Source: CAZDXJ01 sp964509475 (GTDB lineage: Bacteria > Pseudomonadota > Gammaproteobacteria > Methylococcales > Methylomonadaceae). From it: 34,970 bases of DNA. A model generated the notes under the pieces. It was not told the origin of the DNA and searched no databases. It saw only the letters and a program-made list of their open reading frames with translations. The stretch covers positions 1-34,970 of the forward strand of contig CAZDXJ010000018.1 in the NCBI GenBank assembly GCA_964509475.1, written 5' to 3'. This document shows, in pieces, positions 7,231 through 14,927 of the stretch (position 1 is the first letter of the stretch; the number at the start of each line of letters is the position of its first letter). The translations under genes were made by a program, and so were the position numbers.

Positions 7231-8850
7231 ATGTATCCTGTAAAACAGCCATTTTCAACGGTTGTGGCCGGCGCTTTGTTATTAGGTGGCAGTATTGCGC
7301 TGCAAGCGACAGCGCAAGCTTCACCTGCCGTATTCGATGGTAGTTCCCTGGTGTTGAATATTCCCGAAGTCGATGTGCATTCTGGAACCGATGTATCGTC
7401 ATGGACCGCTCAGTTACATCTGGTTACTGCAACGCCTCCTTATGTTTTGGAGTTGATCAGCGCCAGTCCGATTGCGCCCGCTAGCGCAGCCGATCGTTCG
7501 ACATTCTTTGGCGATACCTCTTACGTCCATCTGCCGGATGTGCAAGTCGGTGGACAGAGTTTTTATGTCCGGATGAAACGGGTAGCTGGTAGTAACCCTT
7601 TACGATTTGAGGTGGATCAACTGGTTGAAAATAATTTTACCGGTTGTCCGGCTTTTGCATCACCTGGCCCTGTCAGTGGCAGCTGTTTTTTAAGCGGGGA
7701 AATTCACCAGGACATTACCCTGACCAGCAATATCCAGTGGTTGCTGCAAGGCGGCGTTTATATTGGCGGTGACAAGACGAATAGTGCGACGATTACCATC
7801 AATCCAGGCACTAAAGTATTAGGTCAATCGGGTGCGGATTTTCTGTACATCCGCCGGAATTCGAAGATTTTCGCCGAAGGCACACCCAATAAACCCATTG
7901 TCATGACCGGGCCACTGGAACAAAACGCGGGTGAATGGGGGGGATTGCTGTTGGCGGGTAATGCGCCGGTTAATGGTTGCGCCGCTTCGGTTGACCCTTG
8001 TGAAATCGCTTTTGAAGCGATTGCTACTGAAAAATTTGGCGGTAATGACGTCAACGATAACAGTGGTGTTTTGAAATATACACAAGTGAAATTTGCCGGC
8101 TTTGCGGTACGTCCCAATGAAGAGTTGAACGGTATCACGATGTTGGGTGTTGGTGCCGGTACCCTGGTGGATTATGTGCAGGTGCACCGTGGTCTGGACG
8201 ATGGCATTGAAATGTTTGGTGGCACGGTGCAAATGAAGCACCTGGTTTTGACTGAAAATGCTGATGACAGTTTGGACTGGGGCATCGGCTGGCGTGGAAA
8301 ATCCCAGTTTGTCTTGATCAAACAAGCGGCCGATACCGGTGATCGGGGTTTTGAAGCCGATAACAACCCGGATAATAACGATATCGAACCGCGTTCCAAA
8401 CCGATGTTGGCCAATATTACCGCATTGGGTTCGTCAGCGGGTTCACAAGGTGCTTTGCTGAGACGGGGAACCGGTGCCAATTTTTACAATGCCGTTTTTC
8501 AGGGTTTTGGTGATCAATGTTTACGTATCAATGGCACATCGACCTATAACAATGCAGGAACACCCGGCAGTTTGACAGGACAGTTGACGATTGTCGATTC
8601 CTATGTGAACTGTACGGTTAATTTTAAGGACGAAGCCAGTGAGCCGTTTTTAACCAGTAATTGGTTTCATTCACAAAGCGGTAACGTAGAAGGCGATCCA
8701 CAGCTTAATGGTTATTTACCCGCTCCGGGATCACCTTTGATTAATAATGGACACAATATACCGGATGTATTTTTTAATAGCGTTGATTATATTGGTGCCT
8801 TTAAAGATGAAAACGATGATTGGACCCATGAATGGACCTCTAATCTGTAA
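7231..8850 (+). CDS. Secreted right-handed beta-helix protein, predicted phosphate-starvation regulated
   Basis: This 539-residue protein has a clear Sec signal peptide: a basic start, the hydrophobic core VVAGALLLGGSIAL, and likely cleavage after ATAQA near residue 30. The mature part is rich in short beta strands, Gly, Asn and Asp. Segments such as GEWGGLLLAGNAPVNGC, LDDGIEMFGGTVQMKHL and ADDSLDWGIGWRGKSQF, and a PGSPLINNG turn near the C-terminus, resemble parallel beta-helix proteins of unknown role in proteobacteria and Bacteroidetes. Cysteines at 139/152 and 250/257 could form disulfides. No lipobox or membrane anchor is seen. A strong AAGGAG ribosome site precedes the ATG, a Pho box lies upstream, and a strong terminator follows, so the gene is monocistronic. 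A role in phosphate scavenging or binding at the cell surface is inference from the promoter. I do not recognise a catalytic motif. Confidence 0.85.
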   Translation: MYPVKQPFSTVVAGALLLGGSIALQATAQASPAVFDGSSLVLNIPEVDVHSGTDVSSWTAQLHLVTATPPYVLELISASPIAPASAADRSTFFGDTSYVHLPDVQVGGQSFYVRMKRVAGSNPLRFEVDQLVENNFTGCPAFASPGPVSGSCFLSGEIHQDITLTSNIQWLLQGGVYIGGDKTNSATITINPGTKVLGQSGADFLYIRRNSKIFAEGTPNKPIVMTGPLEQNAGEWGGLLLAGNAPVNGCAASVDPCEIAFEAIATEKFGGNDVNDNSGVLKYTQVKFAGFAVRPNEELNGITMLGVGAGTLVDYVQVHRGLDDGIEMFGGTVQMKHLVLTENADDSLDWGIGWRGKSQFVLIKQAADTGDRGFEADNNPDNNDIEPRSKPMLANITALGSSAGSQGALLRRGTGANFYNAVFQGFGDQCLRINGTSTYNNAGTPGSLTGQLTIVDSYVNCTVNFKDEASEPFLTSNWFHSQSGNVEGDPQLNGYLPAPGSPLINNGHNIPDVFFNSVDYIGAFKDENDDWTHEWTSNL

Positions 8851-8879
8851 TTGACTGGTTTTAGTCTTTATTTTAAAAG

Positions 8880-8914
8880 CCCCCTTGGCCTATCCATGGC
8901 AAGGGGGTTTTTTT
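8880..8914 (+). terminator. Rho-independent terminator of the beta-helix gene
   Basis: A perfect 8-bp stem, CCCCCTTG (8880-8887) with CAAGGGGG (8900-8907), is followed at once by seven T residues (8908-8914). It lies 30 bp after the stop codon. Confidence 0.92.
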
Positions 8915-8946
8915 ATGTTGTAAAAACAGCTTGTTGGCTTTTACAG

Positions 8947-8952
8947 TATAAT
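8947..8952 (+). promoter_or_regulatory. Candidate -10 element for the helical protein/ABC1 kinase pair
   Basis: A perfect TATAAT lies 43 bp before the ATG at 8996 and after the upstream terminator. No convincing -35 is found at 16-18 bp, so this may need an activator or be fortuitous. A GAGGGA ribosome site lies just before the start codon. Confidence 0.4.
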
Positions 8953-8995
8953 CTAAAGTGATATTTTTCTATTTAGAGCGTGTGAGGGAATAAAA

Positions 8996-9634
8996 ATGGC
9001 CGATAATCAATCACAAACAGAGCATGACGCGGTACGGGAGTCGGTAATTCGGGGCGATGATATTCACAATGAAGTGCGGAATATCGTGGTCGATGCGCTT
9101 ACGCATGGCAAAATGGAACCGGAACATATTCGGGAAGTTGTTCGTTCCGTTGTGCAGGGCGCACTTGCCGGTGCTGCCATTGATAGTCAACGCAGCCGGG
9201 AAGCCTTACAAGAAACCCTCAATGGTGTGGACGATGCCTTGACCCAGGTTGCCCAGGCTTCCAGATTGGCAATAGAGGAGGCCGCCCGTCACGTTGAAAC
9301 CTATTCTGAGCACGATTTGAAACGGGCTTTAAATGATTTGAAGGATTTGGAAGCCTTGTTTTTACAGACATTGACGGAAGTGGCAACGGCGGGTCAAGAG
9401 ACGGTTTACGGTATTTTACGCGATTTATTGCAACACACCCGGCAAAGCTCGACTTCAGTTGGGCGTAATATAGCGCAAACCCTGGATCATTTACAGAATT
9501 TATTGGCCGGGTCGCGGGCCAATTTTCATGTGGCGGATGCGGCCAAGGCAAGTGGCGCTTCGGTTGCCCGTATTGCCAGTGGTTTTTTAGCAGGAATTGC
9601 TGACAGCTTGTCGTCGAACCCTGACAAAAGCTGA
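8996..9634 (+). CDS. Uncharacterised amphipathic helical protein paired with an ABC1 kinase
   Basis: This 212-residue acidic protein is predicted to be almost wholly helical: long stretches such as AIEEAARHVETYSEHDLKRA and LNDLKDLEALFLQTLTEVA have heptad-like spacing. It contains several Ala-rich helices (VVQGALAGAAID) and ends in an amphipathic helix, SVARIASGFLAGIADSL. There is no signal peptide, cysteine or transmembrane helix. It looks phasin- or apolipoprotein-like, so lipid-surface binding is possible. From memory it may belong to a small DUF family (perhaps DUF6781), which I cannot verify. Its stop lies 5 bp before the ABC1 kinase start, so the two are surely co-transcribed. A partnership like that of UbiJ with UbiB is a possible reading, but UbiJ similarity is not evident. 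Confidence 0.8.
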   Translation: MADNQSQTEHDAVRESVIRGDDIHNEVRNIVVDALTHGKMEPEHIREVVRSVVQGALAGAAIDSQRSREALQETLNGVDDALTQVAQASRLAIEEAARHVETYSEHDLKRALNDLKDLEALFLQTLTEVATAGQETVYGILRDLLQHTRQSSTSVGRNIAQTLDHLQNLLAGSRANFHVADAAKASGASVARIASGFLAGIADSLSSNPDKS

Positions 9635-9639
9635 ATAAC

Positions 9640-11304
9640 ATGCTTCTGGAAGCCTTGCATGCAACCTGGGATATCCGGCGGGTACATGAAATCGCATTGA
9701 TCCTGATTCGTTATGGGTTTGGCGATATGGTTCGGCGCCTGGGCCTGGCCGGTGTCATTGAGCAGGCCGGGAAGGTATTGCATTGGGCGGAAGCCGAAGA
9801 GTTGGCTCATCAGGAACCCTCGGAAAGAGTCCGCAAGGCATTGGAGGAGATGGGGCCTACGTTCATCAAACTGGGCCAGATTCTCGCCACCCGGCCGGAT
9901 GTGTTTGCGCCGGATTGGATAGCTGAATTCAGGAAATTGCAGGATCGAGTACAGCCGCTGCCATTTTCTGAAATTGAACCGCAATTGTGTGACGATTTAC
10001 AAGCTGGAATTGACGAGGTTTTCGCGGTTTTTGATCAGGAGCCTTTGGCGTCCGCGTCCATTTCCCAGGTTTACAAAGCGGTCTTGCAAGATGGCTGTGA
10101 TGTCATTGTCAAGGTACGGCGACCGGGCATAAGGTCCAAGGTCGAAGCGGATTTGCGCTTGTTAAAACTTCTGGCCGAGATTGCCGAAAAGGACAGCTCG
10201 GAATTTCGGCGCTTTCAGCCACAGGCTATTGTTCATCAGTTCACCTTGTCAATGCGCCGGGAACTGGATTTGGCGGCTGAATGCCGCAACGCCGAGCGTA
10301 TTACGGCAAATTTCAGCGCTGACCCTGCTCTTGTTATCCCCAAGGTTTATTGGCAATGGACTTGTGAGCGCATGAATGTCCAGCAATATATCGATGGTCT
10401 GTCCGGGGGCGATATCAAGGGTATTGAACAAGCCGGACTGAACCGCCAGCAATTGGCTTCGCGTGGCACCCGAATTGTATTGAAAATGGTACTGGAAGAT
10501 GGTTTTTTCCACGCCGATCCCCACCCGGGAAATGTTTTTTTTCTGACCGATAACCGCATTGCATTCATTGATTTTGGCATGGTCGGGCGGTTGACCGAAG
10601 CGCGGCGCACGCAAGTGGTCAACCTGTTGCAGGGCATTGTCAGTCGTAATGCCGATGCCGTTGTCAAGATATTGTTGCGCTGGTCAGGTGATGCAACGGT
10701 GGATGCCGATACCCTGGCAATTGATGTTGACACGTTTATTCATCAATATCATGGTGTGCCGTTGAAGGAAATTGATATTACCGCGTTATTATCGGATTTG
10801 ACGACCTTGCTGCGGGATCACCAGCTCAATCTGCCACCCGATTTGACCTTGTTGTTGAAAGCCTTGATTACGCTGGAAGGCATGGGGCGGCAAGTGTATC
10901 CGGAATTCAATCTGGTGGAAGAAGCCACACCCTTTTTGCAAACAGCGTTGTTAAAGCGCTATGCGCCGGAATTTTTCATCAAACAAGGTTGGCAAAACCT
11001 TGTCACCTTGTTTGAATTGTTGGCGGGTTTGCCGGAGGATATGCACCGCTTGCTGGATGCGGCAAGACGGGGAGCGATGGGCGTGCGCCTGGATATCAGC
11101 AAACCCGAATGGGTGGAAAAAGAACTGGATCGGGCGGTAAACCGCCTGGCCGTCAGTTTGGTAACCTCGGCATTGATTGTGGGCAGCTCCATTGTCACCA
11201 CTGTTGAAGGCGGTTCATCCTCATTTATTGGTTTGATGGGTTTTTTCGGGGCGGCTATCGGCGGTATCTGGTTATTGATTTCGATTTGGCGCAGCAGCCG
11301 TTGA
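9640..11304 (+). CDS. ABC1/AarF/UbiB-family atypical kinase
   Basis: These atypical protein-kinase-like ATPases support ubiquinone biosynthesis and lipid or quinone handling at membranes. The 554-residue protein shows the family's KxGQ motif (KLGQ, 77-80), the Ala-rich nucleotide loop ASASISQVYKA (138-148), and the VKVRRPG lysine near 158. It also has the catalytic-loop HADPHPGN (291-298) and the metal-binding DFG (311-313). Two C-terminal membrane helices (about residues 500-522 and 530-548) match UbiB architecture. It is not next to ubiE or ubiJ, the usual UbiB neighbours, so it may be a second paralogue rather than UbiB itself. It follows a helical protein by 5 bp. Its 3' end overlaps the convergent transporter gene by 33 bp. 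Confidence 0.9.
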   Translation: MLLEALHATWDIRRVHEIALILIRYGFGDMVRRLGLAGVIEQAGKVLHWAEAEELAHQEPSERVRKALEEMGPTFIKLGQILATRPDVFAPDWIAEFRKLQDRVQPLPFSEIEPQLCDDLQAGIDEVFAVFDQEPLASASISQVYKAVLQDGCDVIVKVRRPGIRSKVEADLRLLKLLAEIAEKDSSEFRRFQPQAIVHQFTLSMRRELDLAAECRNAERITANFSADPALVIPKVYWQWTCERMNVQQYIDGLSGGDIKGIEQAGLNRQQLASRGTRIVLKMVLEDGFFHADPHPGNVFFLTDNRIAFIDFGMVGRLTEARRTQVVNLLQGIVSRNADAVVKILLRWSGDATVDADTLAIDVDTFIHQYHGVPLKEIDITALLSDLTTLLRDHQLNLPPDLTLLLKALITLEGMGRQVYPEFNLVEEATPFLQTALLKRYAPEFFIKQGWQNLVTLFELLAGLPEDMHRLLDAARRGAMGVRLDISKPEWVEKELDRAVNRLAVSLVTSALIVGSSIVTTVEGGSSSFIGLMGFFGAAIGGIWLLISIWRSSR

Positions 11305-11718
11305 AGTTTTATCGATAAAAAAGTATTTGGCCCGGGAACCCAGATAAATGGAAATGACGGCAACCCAGGCTTCCAGGTTGCCCAGTCCGATACCGGTAAT
11401 GGCCGGTCCCGGGCAATAACCACCGAGGCCCCAGCCGATACCAAAAATTACAGCGCCCAATAACAAAGGCTTGTCGATCACGGTCTTAGCGGGCAAATGA
11501 AAGCGTGTTTCAAACACCGGCTGTTGCTGTTTTTTAACCCAGCGGAAACCCGGAATGGCAACCGCCAGTGCGCCCGCCATCACAAAAGCCAGACTGGGAT
11601 CCCAGTGGCCGGTTATATCCAAAAAGTCGATGACCTTTTGGGGGTTGGCCATTTGCGATAAGGAAAGCCCCATACCAAAAAGCATACCACTGAATAAAGC
11701 GATTAAAATTCTGTTCAT
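11272..11718 (-). CDS. YeeE/YedE-type sulfur transporter subunit, second half
   Basis: This 148-residue inner-membrane protein has about four hydrophobic segments and the family signature GIGWGLGGYCPGPAITGIG at about residues 93-111, with the conserved cysteine C102. Such half-size proteins occur in pairs (PmpA/PmpB-like) and are related to the thiosulfate transporter YeeE/TsuA. Import of a reduced sulfur compound is therefore the likely role. The reading frame is open further upstream, to 11823. The ATG at 11718 forms an ATGA overlap with the stop of its partner, begins directly with the first membrane segment, and is clearly the start. The C-terminus overlaps the convergent ABC1 kinase gene by 33 bp. 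Confidence 0.87.
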   Translation of the reverse strand: MNRILIALFSGMLFGMGLSLSQMANPQKVIDFLDITGHWDPSLAFVMAGALAVAIPGFRWVKKQQQPVFETRFHLPAKTVIDKPLLLGAVIFGIGWGLGGYCPGPAITGIGLGNLEAWVAVISIYLGSRAKYFFIDKTSTAAAPNRNQ

Positions 11719-12143
11719 ACCCGTTGCAAAACGTGTTTGATTAAATAGACGCTGACAAAACCACTGCCCATAAAGCATAAGGTCGCGCAAATCGAGCGTG
11801 GCGAAAAATTGGCCATGCCGCATATGCCGTGACCACTGGTACAGCCATTACCCAGACGGGTACCGAAGCCAACCAAAAAACCGCCGCCCGCCGTTAACCA
11901 AAGCGGGTAATTTTGCCGAAAATGAATAAAATCGGAGGCGATGAACTGAAACAGCAGGCCGCCCAGGATCAGACCGGACAAAAAAGCCAGTCGCCAGAGC
12001 GCTTCCTGTTTTGGTGTATTGAAAACACCGTTCATGATACCGCTGATACCGGCGATACGGCCATTGAAATACAATAACAATACCGCGCTCAGACCGATAA
12101 GAACCCCTCCAAACAAAGCGGAATAAGGTGTAAAGTTTTCCAA
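11715..12143 (-). CDS. YeeE/YedE-type sulfur transporter subunit, first half
   Basis: This 142-residue membrane protein has about four helices and the signature LGNGCTSGHGICGMANF at about residues 97-113. Cysteines C101 and C108 are in that signature, and the equivalent cysteines carry sulfur in YeeE-type thiosulfate transporters. It is the upstream member of a translationally coupled pair with the second half, and the two together approximate one full-length YeeE. The start codon is TTG at 12143, supported by a GAGGA ribosome site seven bases upstream; no ATG fits. No sulfurtransferase, rhodanese or BigR-type regulator gene lies beside it, so the physiological substrate cannot be narrowed down from context. 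Confidence 0.87.
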   Translation of the reverse strand: MENFTPYSALFGGVLIGLSAVLLLYFNGRIAGISGIMNGVFNTPKQEALWRLAFLSGLILGGLLFQFIASDFIHFRQNYPLWLTAGGGFLVGFGTRLGNGCTSGHGICGMANFSPRSICATLCFMGSGFVSVYLIKHVLQRV

Positions 12144-12207
12144 AACACAATCCTCAGAATTTATTGTGAAACTGCATATTCTACTTTAAAGCTTTTTTAA
12201 TAAACAA

Positions 12208-12235
12208 GTAGGGGCGTATTGCAATACGCCCCTAC
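12208..12235 (-). terminator. 28-bp perfect palindrome, likely terminator of the Memo-AMMECR1 unit
   Basis: GTAGGGGCGTATTG is followed at once by its exact reverse complement. On the minus strand it lies 45 bp after the AMMECR1 gene and is followed by TTGTTTATTAAAAAAG, a loose T-rich tail. It sits between two minus-strand genes and so separates the transporter pair from the upstream unit. Its perfect symmetry also suggests a mobile palindromic repeat that has been recruited as a terminator. Confidence 0.6.
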
Positions 12236-12279
12236 CCATTTCCGTTCAGGCGTGTGGAAACGAGAGAATTACGAACAGC

Positions 12280-12837
12280 TCAATGAATCGATTCGGTTGT
12301 ATAACGGTAAACACGCAAACTATCTGACCAGTAATTTGCTGGCAATCCGGCTTTTTGTTTCAGATGTTGAAGGAATTGTTCGGGGGATGGCAAAGATTCC
12401 CAAACCGAAGGCAAAAACGTGCCGCGTTGGAGACCTTCCTGTAAAATCAGACCGTCTTTACCCGGTTGGAGCTGATCGATCAAATCCTGTTCGGAAGTAA
12501 ACCGTATTTCCCTGGCCGGACTTAAAATGGATAAATGCAGCTCCAGGCGTTCGTATTCCTTTTCTGTGACCGGAGGGAAACGGGGGTCTTTAAAGGCGGC
12601 GGCAAACGCATTTTCCGATATGTCCACAGCCAAAGGTCGAACAGCTTCCAGCATACCAATACAACCGCGCAGTTGTCCGTCCATTTGCAGGGTGACAAAA
12701 CTGGCGCGTTTTTCCTTGAGTTCATCGGCAAGCCGGTTCAGGTCTACCGGCAAGGGCTGCTGGTAATCCAACCCATACCGGATCGAATCACGAGCAATTT
12801 GCAGTAATTGCCGTTGTTGTGGTTTAGTGAATGACAT
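12280..12837 (-). CDS. amrA: AmmeMemoRadiSam system protein A (AMMECR1 domain)
   Basis: The 185-residue protein matches the AMMECR1 domain. The segments SFVTLQMDGQLRGCIGMLEA, with the family's LRGCIG motif, then AFAAAFKDPRFPPVTEKEYE and LELHLSILSPAREI follow in order, with GLILQEGLQRGTFLPSVWE further on. AMMECR1, Memo and a radical SAM enzyme form a conserved three-part set (the AmmeMemoRadiSam system) of still poorly defined function; all three are present here. The start at 12837 overlaps the Memo stop by 14 bp. In-frame ATGs at 12846 and 12870 are alternatives, and no ribosome site decides between them. The protein is soluble, with no signal peptide. Confidence 0.9.
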   Translation of the reverse strand: MSFTKPQQRQLLQIARDSIRYGLDYQQPLPVDLNRLADELKEKRASFVTLQMDGQLRGCIGMLEAVRPLAVDISENAFAAAFKDPRFPPVTEKEYERLELHLSILSPAREIRFTSEQDLIDQLQPGKDGLILQEGLQRGTFLPSVWESLPSPEQFLQHLKQKAGLPANYWSDSLRVYRYTTESIH

Positions 12838-13609
12838 AAGCACCATATCCGACAACCCGGCTTTTGTCACCGGCCGTATCGCCGGAATTACGCAGATCGA
12901 TGGTTTTGACGGTCAAGGATTTTTTTCGGGCCAGTGCCAGTAAACCGCTTACCGGTACCCGGCCACAGGCTGAATCAAAATCCAGTTGTTCAAATTGCAG
13001 GTTTTCAATTTTTTGCGATGTGTCCTGATCCAGCCGGCAAGCGGTCGCGTAATCGTGATAATGGCTTAAGTCCGAACTGATGACAATCAGGGTTTCTTCA
13101 CCGCCCCAAAGCTGTTCCAATACCTCGGTAACCTGTCCGGCCGGGGCATCGCCGGCAACAATGGGTAGCAGAGAAAAATCGCTTAGTATCTGTTGTAAAA
13201 AAGGCAGATGCACTTCCAGGCTATGTTCGGCGGCATGGGCATCATCGAGATAATGCACGAAAGGAAGCAGCGCTATTTTTTCGATGGATTTTTTGTCAAG
13301 CGGGATAGCGCCGAGCGGGGTCATAAAACAGTCTGCCGTACTGATAGCCAGCCCCTTGAAACCAACCCGGTGGGACGGTCCTATCAAAACGACCCGTTTG
13401 ATTTTTTGCCGCGCCGGCCGCAGGCGGGCATAAGCGGAAGCGGCAACCGGGCCGGAATAAATATAACCGGCGTGAGGCACAATGACAGCTTTGGGCACAT
13501 CACCTTCGGCCAGGGTATCGTCAAGGTAGTGGCTGAGCATCTGTTTGAGTTGCCCGGCATCGGCCGGGTAAAAAGCACCGGCAACGGCTGGATAGCGTAT
13601 TTTGGGCAT
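12824..13609 (-). CDS. amrB: AmmeMemoRadiSam system protein B (Memo family)
   Basis: The 261-residue protein begins MPKIRYPAVAGAFYPAD, typical of the family. It has VPHAGYIYSGPVAASAYA, with H46 as a likely metal ligand, and then VLIGPSHRVGF, AAEHSLEVHLPFLQQIL and ISSDLSHYHDY. Memo proteins share the fold of non-haem iron dioxygenases and bind iron or copper. The bacterial member works with AMMECR1 and the radical SAM protein in an uncharacterised reaction. It is the promoter-proximal gene of a two-gene unit and overlaps AMMECR1. It is divergent from the radical SAM gene across a 190-bp intergenic region, so the three are probably controlled from one place. Confidence 0.93.
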   Translation of the reverse strand: MPKIRYPAVAGAFYPADAGQLKQMLSHYLDDTLAEGDVPKAVIVPHAGYIYSGPVAASAYARLRPARQKIKRVVLIGPSHRVGFKGLAISTADCFMTPLGAIPLDKKSIEKIALLPFVHYLDDAHAAEHSLEVHLPFLQQILSDFSLLPIVAGDAPAGQVTEVLEQLWGGEETLIVISSDLSHYHDYATACRLDQDTSQKIENLQFEQLDFDSACGRVPVSGLLALARKKSLTVKTIDLRNSGDTAGDKSRVVGYGAYVIH

Positions 13610-13622
13610 GGTTCTTGACCTT

Positions 13623-13652
13623 TTTATCGCTTGTTTACAATTTCTGAGTCAA
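13623..13652 (-). promoter_or_regulatory. Candidate sigma-70 promoter for the Memo-AMMECR1 unit
   Basis: On the minus strand TTGACT (13647-13652) is followed after 18 bp by GATAAA (13623-13628), with the Memo ATG at 13609. This would give a very short leader, so the fit is only moderate. Confidence 0.35.
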
Positions 13653-13799
13653 TAAATAACAACGAATAGTTCCATTTTGATCTTATGTACAAACACGGGT
13701 GCAACGAAATTCAATATGAAAAGTCATAGGGATACATGGGGGTTTACGCATTGACGAGAACACCCCTGATTTTTATGGTTTTTCATCGGGAGACATTCG

Positions 13800-14882
13800 A
13801 TGCATACGCATATAAGCGATGATACGGTAAAAACCCGGTATTGGCATGGGTTAGAGGACGGCCGTATCCAGTGTGATCTGTGCCCCAGGTTTTGCAAGCT
13901 ACATGAGGGGCAACGGGGATTGTGTTTTGTTCGCCAGAATCTGAAACAACAACTGGTATTGACCCGTTATGGTCGCTCCAGTGGTTTTGCGATTGACCCG
14001 ATTGAGAAAAAACCATTGAACCATTTTTATCCGGGTACGTCGGTGTTTTCATTTGGTACTGCCGGTTGCAATCTGGCCTGCAAGTTCTGTCAGAACTGGG
14101 ATATTAGTAAGTCACGGGAAATGGATGCCTTGATGAGCCGTGCCGATCCTTTGTCGATTGCACAAATCGCTGTACAAAAAGGTTGCCGCAGTGTGGCTTA
14201 TACCTATAACGATCCGGTGGTTTTTCATGAATATGCCGTGGATACAGCCCTGCAATGCCGGCAGCTTGGGGTAAAAAACGTTGCCGTTTCCGCCGGATAT
14301 GTCTGCGCACAGCCGCGCGAGGAATTTTATCAGGTTATGGATGCAGCCAATATCGATCTGAAGGCGTTCACTGAAAAATTCTATCACAAGATTACCGGCA
14401 GCCATTTGGCGCCCGTTTTAGAAACCCTGCAATATATCAAACAGGAAACTTCGGTCTGGCTGGAGTTGACGACCTTGATCATACCCGGTGAGAATGATTC
14501 AGTGGAGGAACTGGAAGCGATGACGCAATGGGTTGTGGAAAATCTAGGTGCCGATGTGCCGATGCATTTCAGCGCCTTTCATCCCGATTGGAAAATGCGC
14601 GATAAACCGCATACGCCAACAGAAAGTTTGTTGATGGCTCGCAATATTGCCTTGAAAAATGGCGTTCATTACGCTTATGTTGGCAATGTGCATGAAAAGG
14701 CCGCGGACAGCACTTATTGTCATCGTTGCGGCCAGCTCTTGATTGGCCGGGATTGGTATGAACTGTCGGAGTGGAACCTGGATGGCAAGGGATGCTGCAA
14801 ACAATGCGGTGAAGCCTGTGCGGGTTTTTTTGATGCACAGCCAGGACAGTGGGGGAGAAAACGGCAGGCGCTTTTCCTTTAG
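13800..14882 (+). CDS. amrS: AmmeMemoRadiSam system radical SAM enzyme
   Basis: The 360-residue protein is a radical SAM enzyme. The cluster-binding CxxxCxxC is C90, C94 and C97, in GTAGCNLACKFCQNWD. An N-terminal cysteine group (CDLCPRFC and a further C near 42) resembles that of pyruvate formate-lyase-activating-like enzymes. The C-terminus carries two CxxC pairs (CHRCGQ and CKQCGE) of a zinc-ribbon type. FHPDWKMRDKPHTPTESL matches the AmmeMemoRadiSam radical SAM family closely. A GGGAG ribosome site precedes the ATG by 7 bases. It is divergent from Memo-AMMECR1 and convergent with the H4MPT dehydrogenase genes, separated by a hairpin. The substrate is unknown. Confidence 0.93.
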   Translation: MHTHISDDTVKTRYWHGLEDGRIQCDLCPRFCKLHEGQRGLCFVRQNLKQQLVLTRYGRSSGFAIDPIEKKPLNHFYPGTSVFSFGTAGCNLACKFCQNWDISKSREMDALMSRADPLSIAQIAVQKGCRSVAYTYNDPVVFHEYAVDTALQCRQLGVKNVAVSAGYVCAQPREEFYQVMDAANIDLKAFTEKFYHKITGSHLAPVLETLQYIKQETSVWLELTTLIIPGENDSVEELEAMTQWVVENLGADVPMHFSAFHPDWKMRDKPHTPTESLLMARNIALKNGVHYAYVGNVHEKAADSTYCHRCGQLLIGRDWYELSEWNLDGKGCCKQCGEACAGFFDAQPGQWGRKRQALFL

Positions 14883-14883
14883 T

Positions 14884-14913
14884 AAGGCGGCTCCACTGCG
14901 CTTGAGCCGCCTT
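14884..14913. terminator. Hairpin between convergent amrS and the mtd pair
   Basis: AAGGCGGCTC (14884-14893) pairs perfectly with GAGCCGCCTT (14904-14913) around a 10-base loop, directly after the amrS stop and just before the stop of the convergent mtd gene. No long T tract follows on either strand, so it may be a weak bidirectional terminator or an mRNA 3'-end stabiliser. Confidence 0.65.
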
Positions 14914-14927
14914 CAGATTGAGGTGTA

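Noticed and set aside
7819..8480. Long minus-strand open frames inside the beta-helix gene
   Set aside because: They are shadows of a well-supported coding sequence with signal peptide, ribosome site, promoter and terminator.
12219..12500. Plus-strand open frame overlapping the AMMECR1 gene
   Set aside because: It is antisense to a conserved domain, starts inside the palindrome and has no ribosome site.
13740..13780. Hairpin with T-rich tail upstream of amrS (GGGGT...ACCCC) as a riboswitch or attenuator
   Set aside because: The stem is only five bases with a loop of about 19, and no known riboswitch core was recognised.
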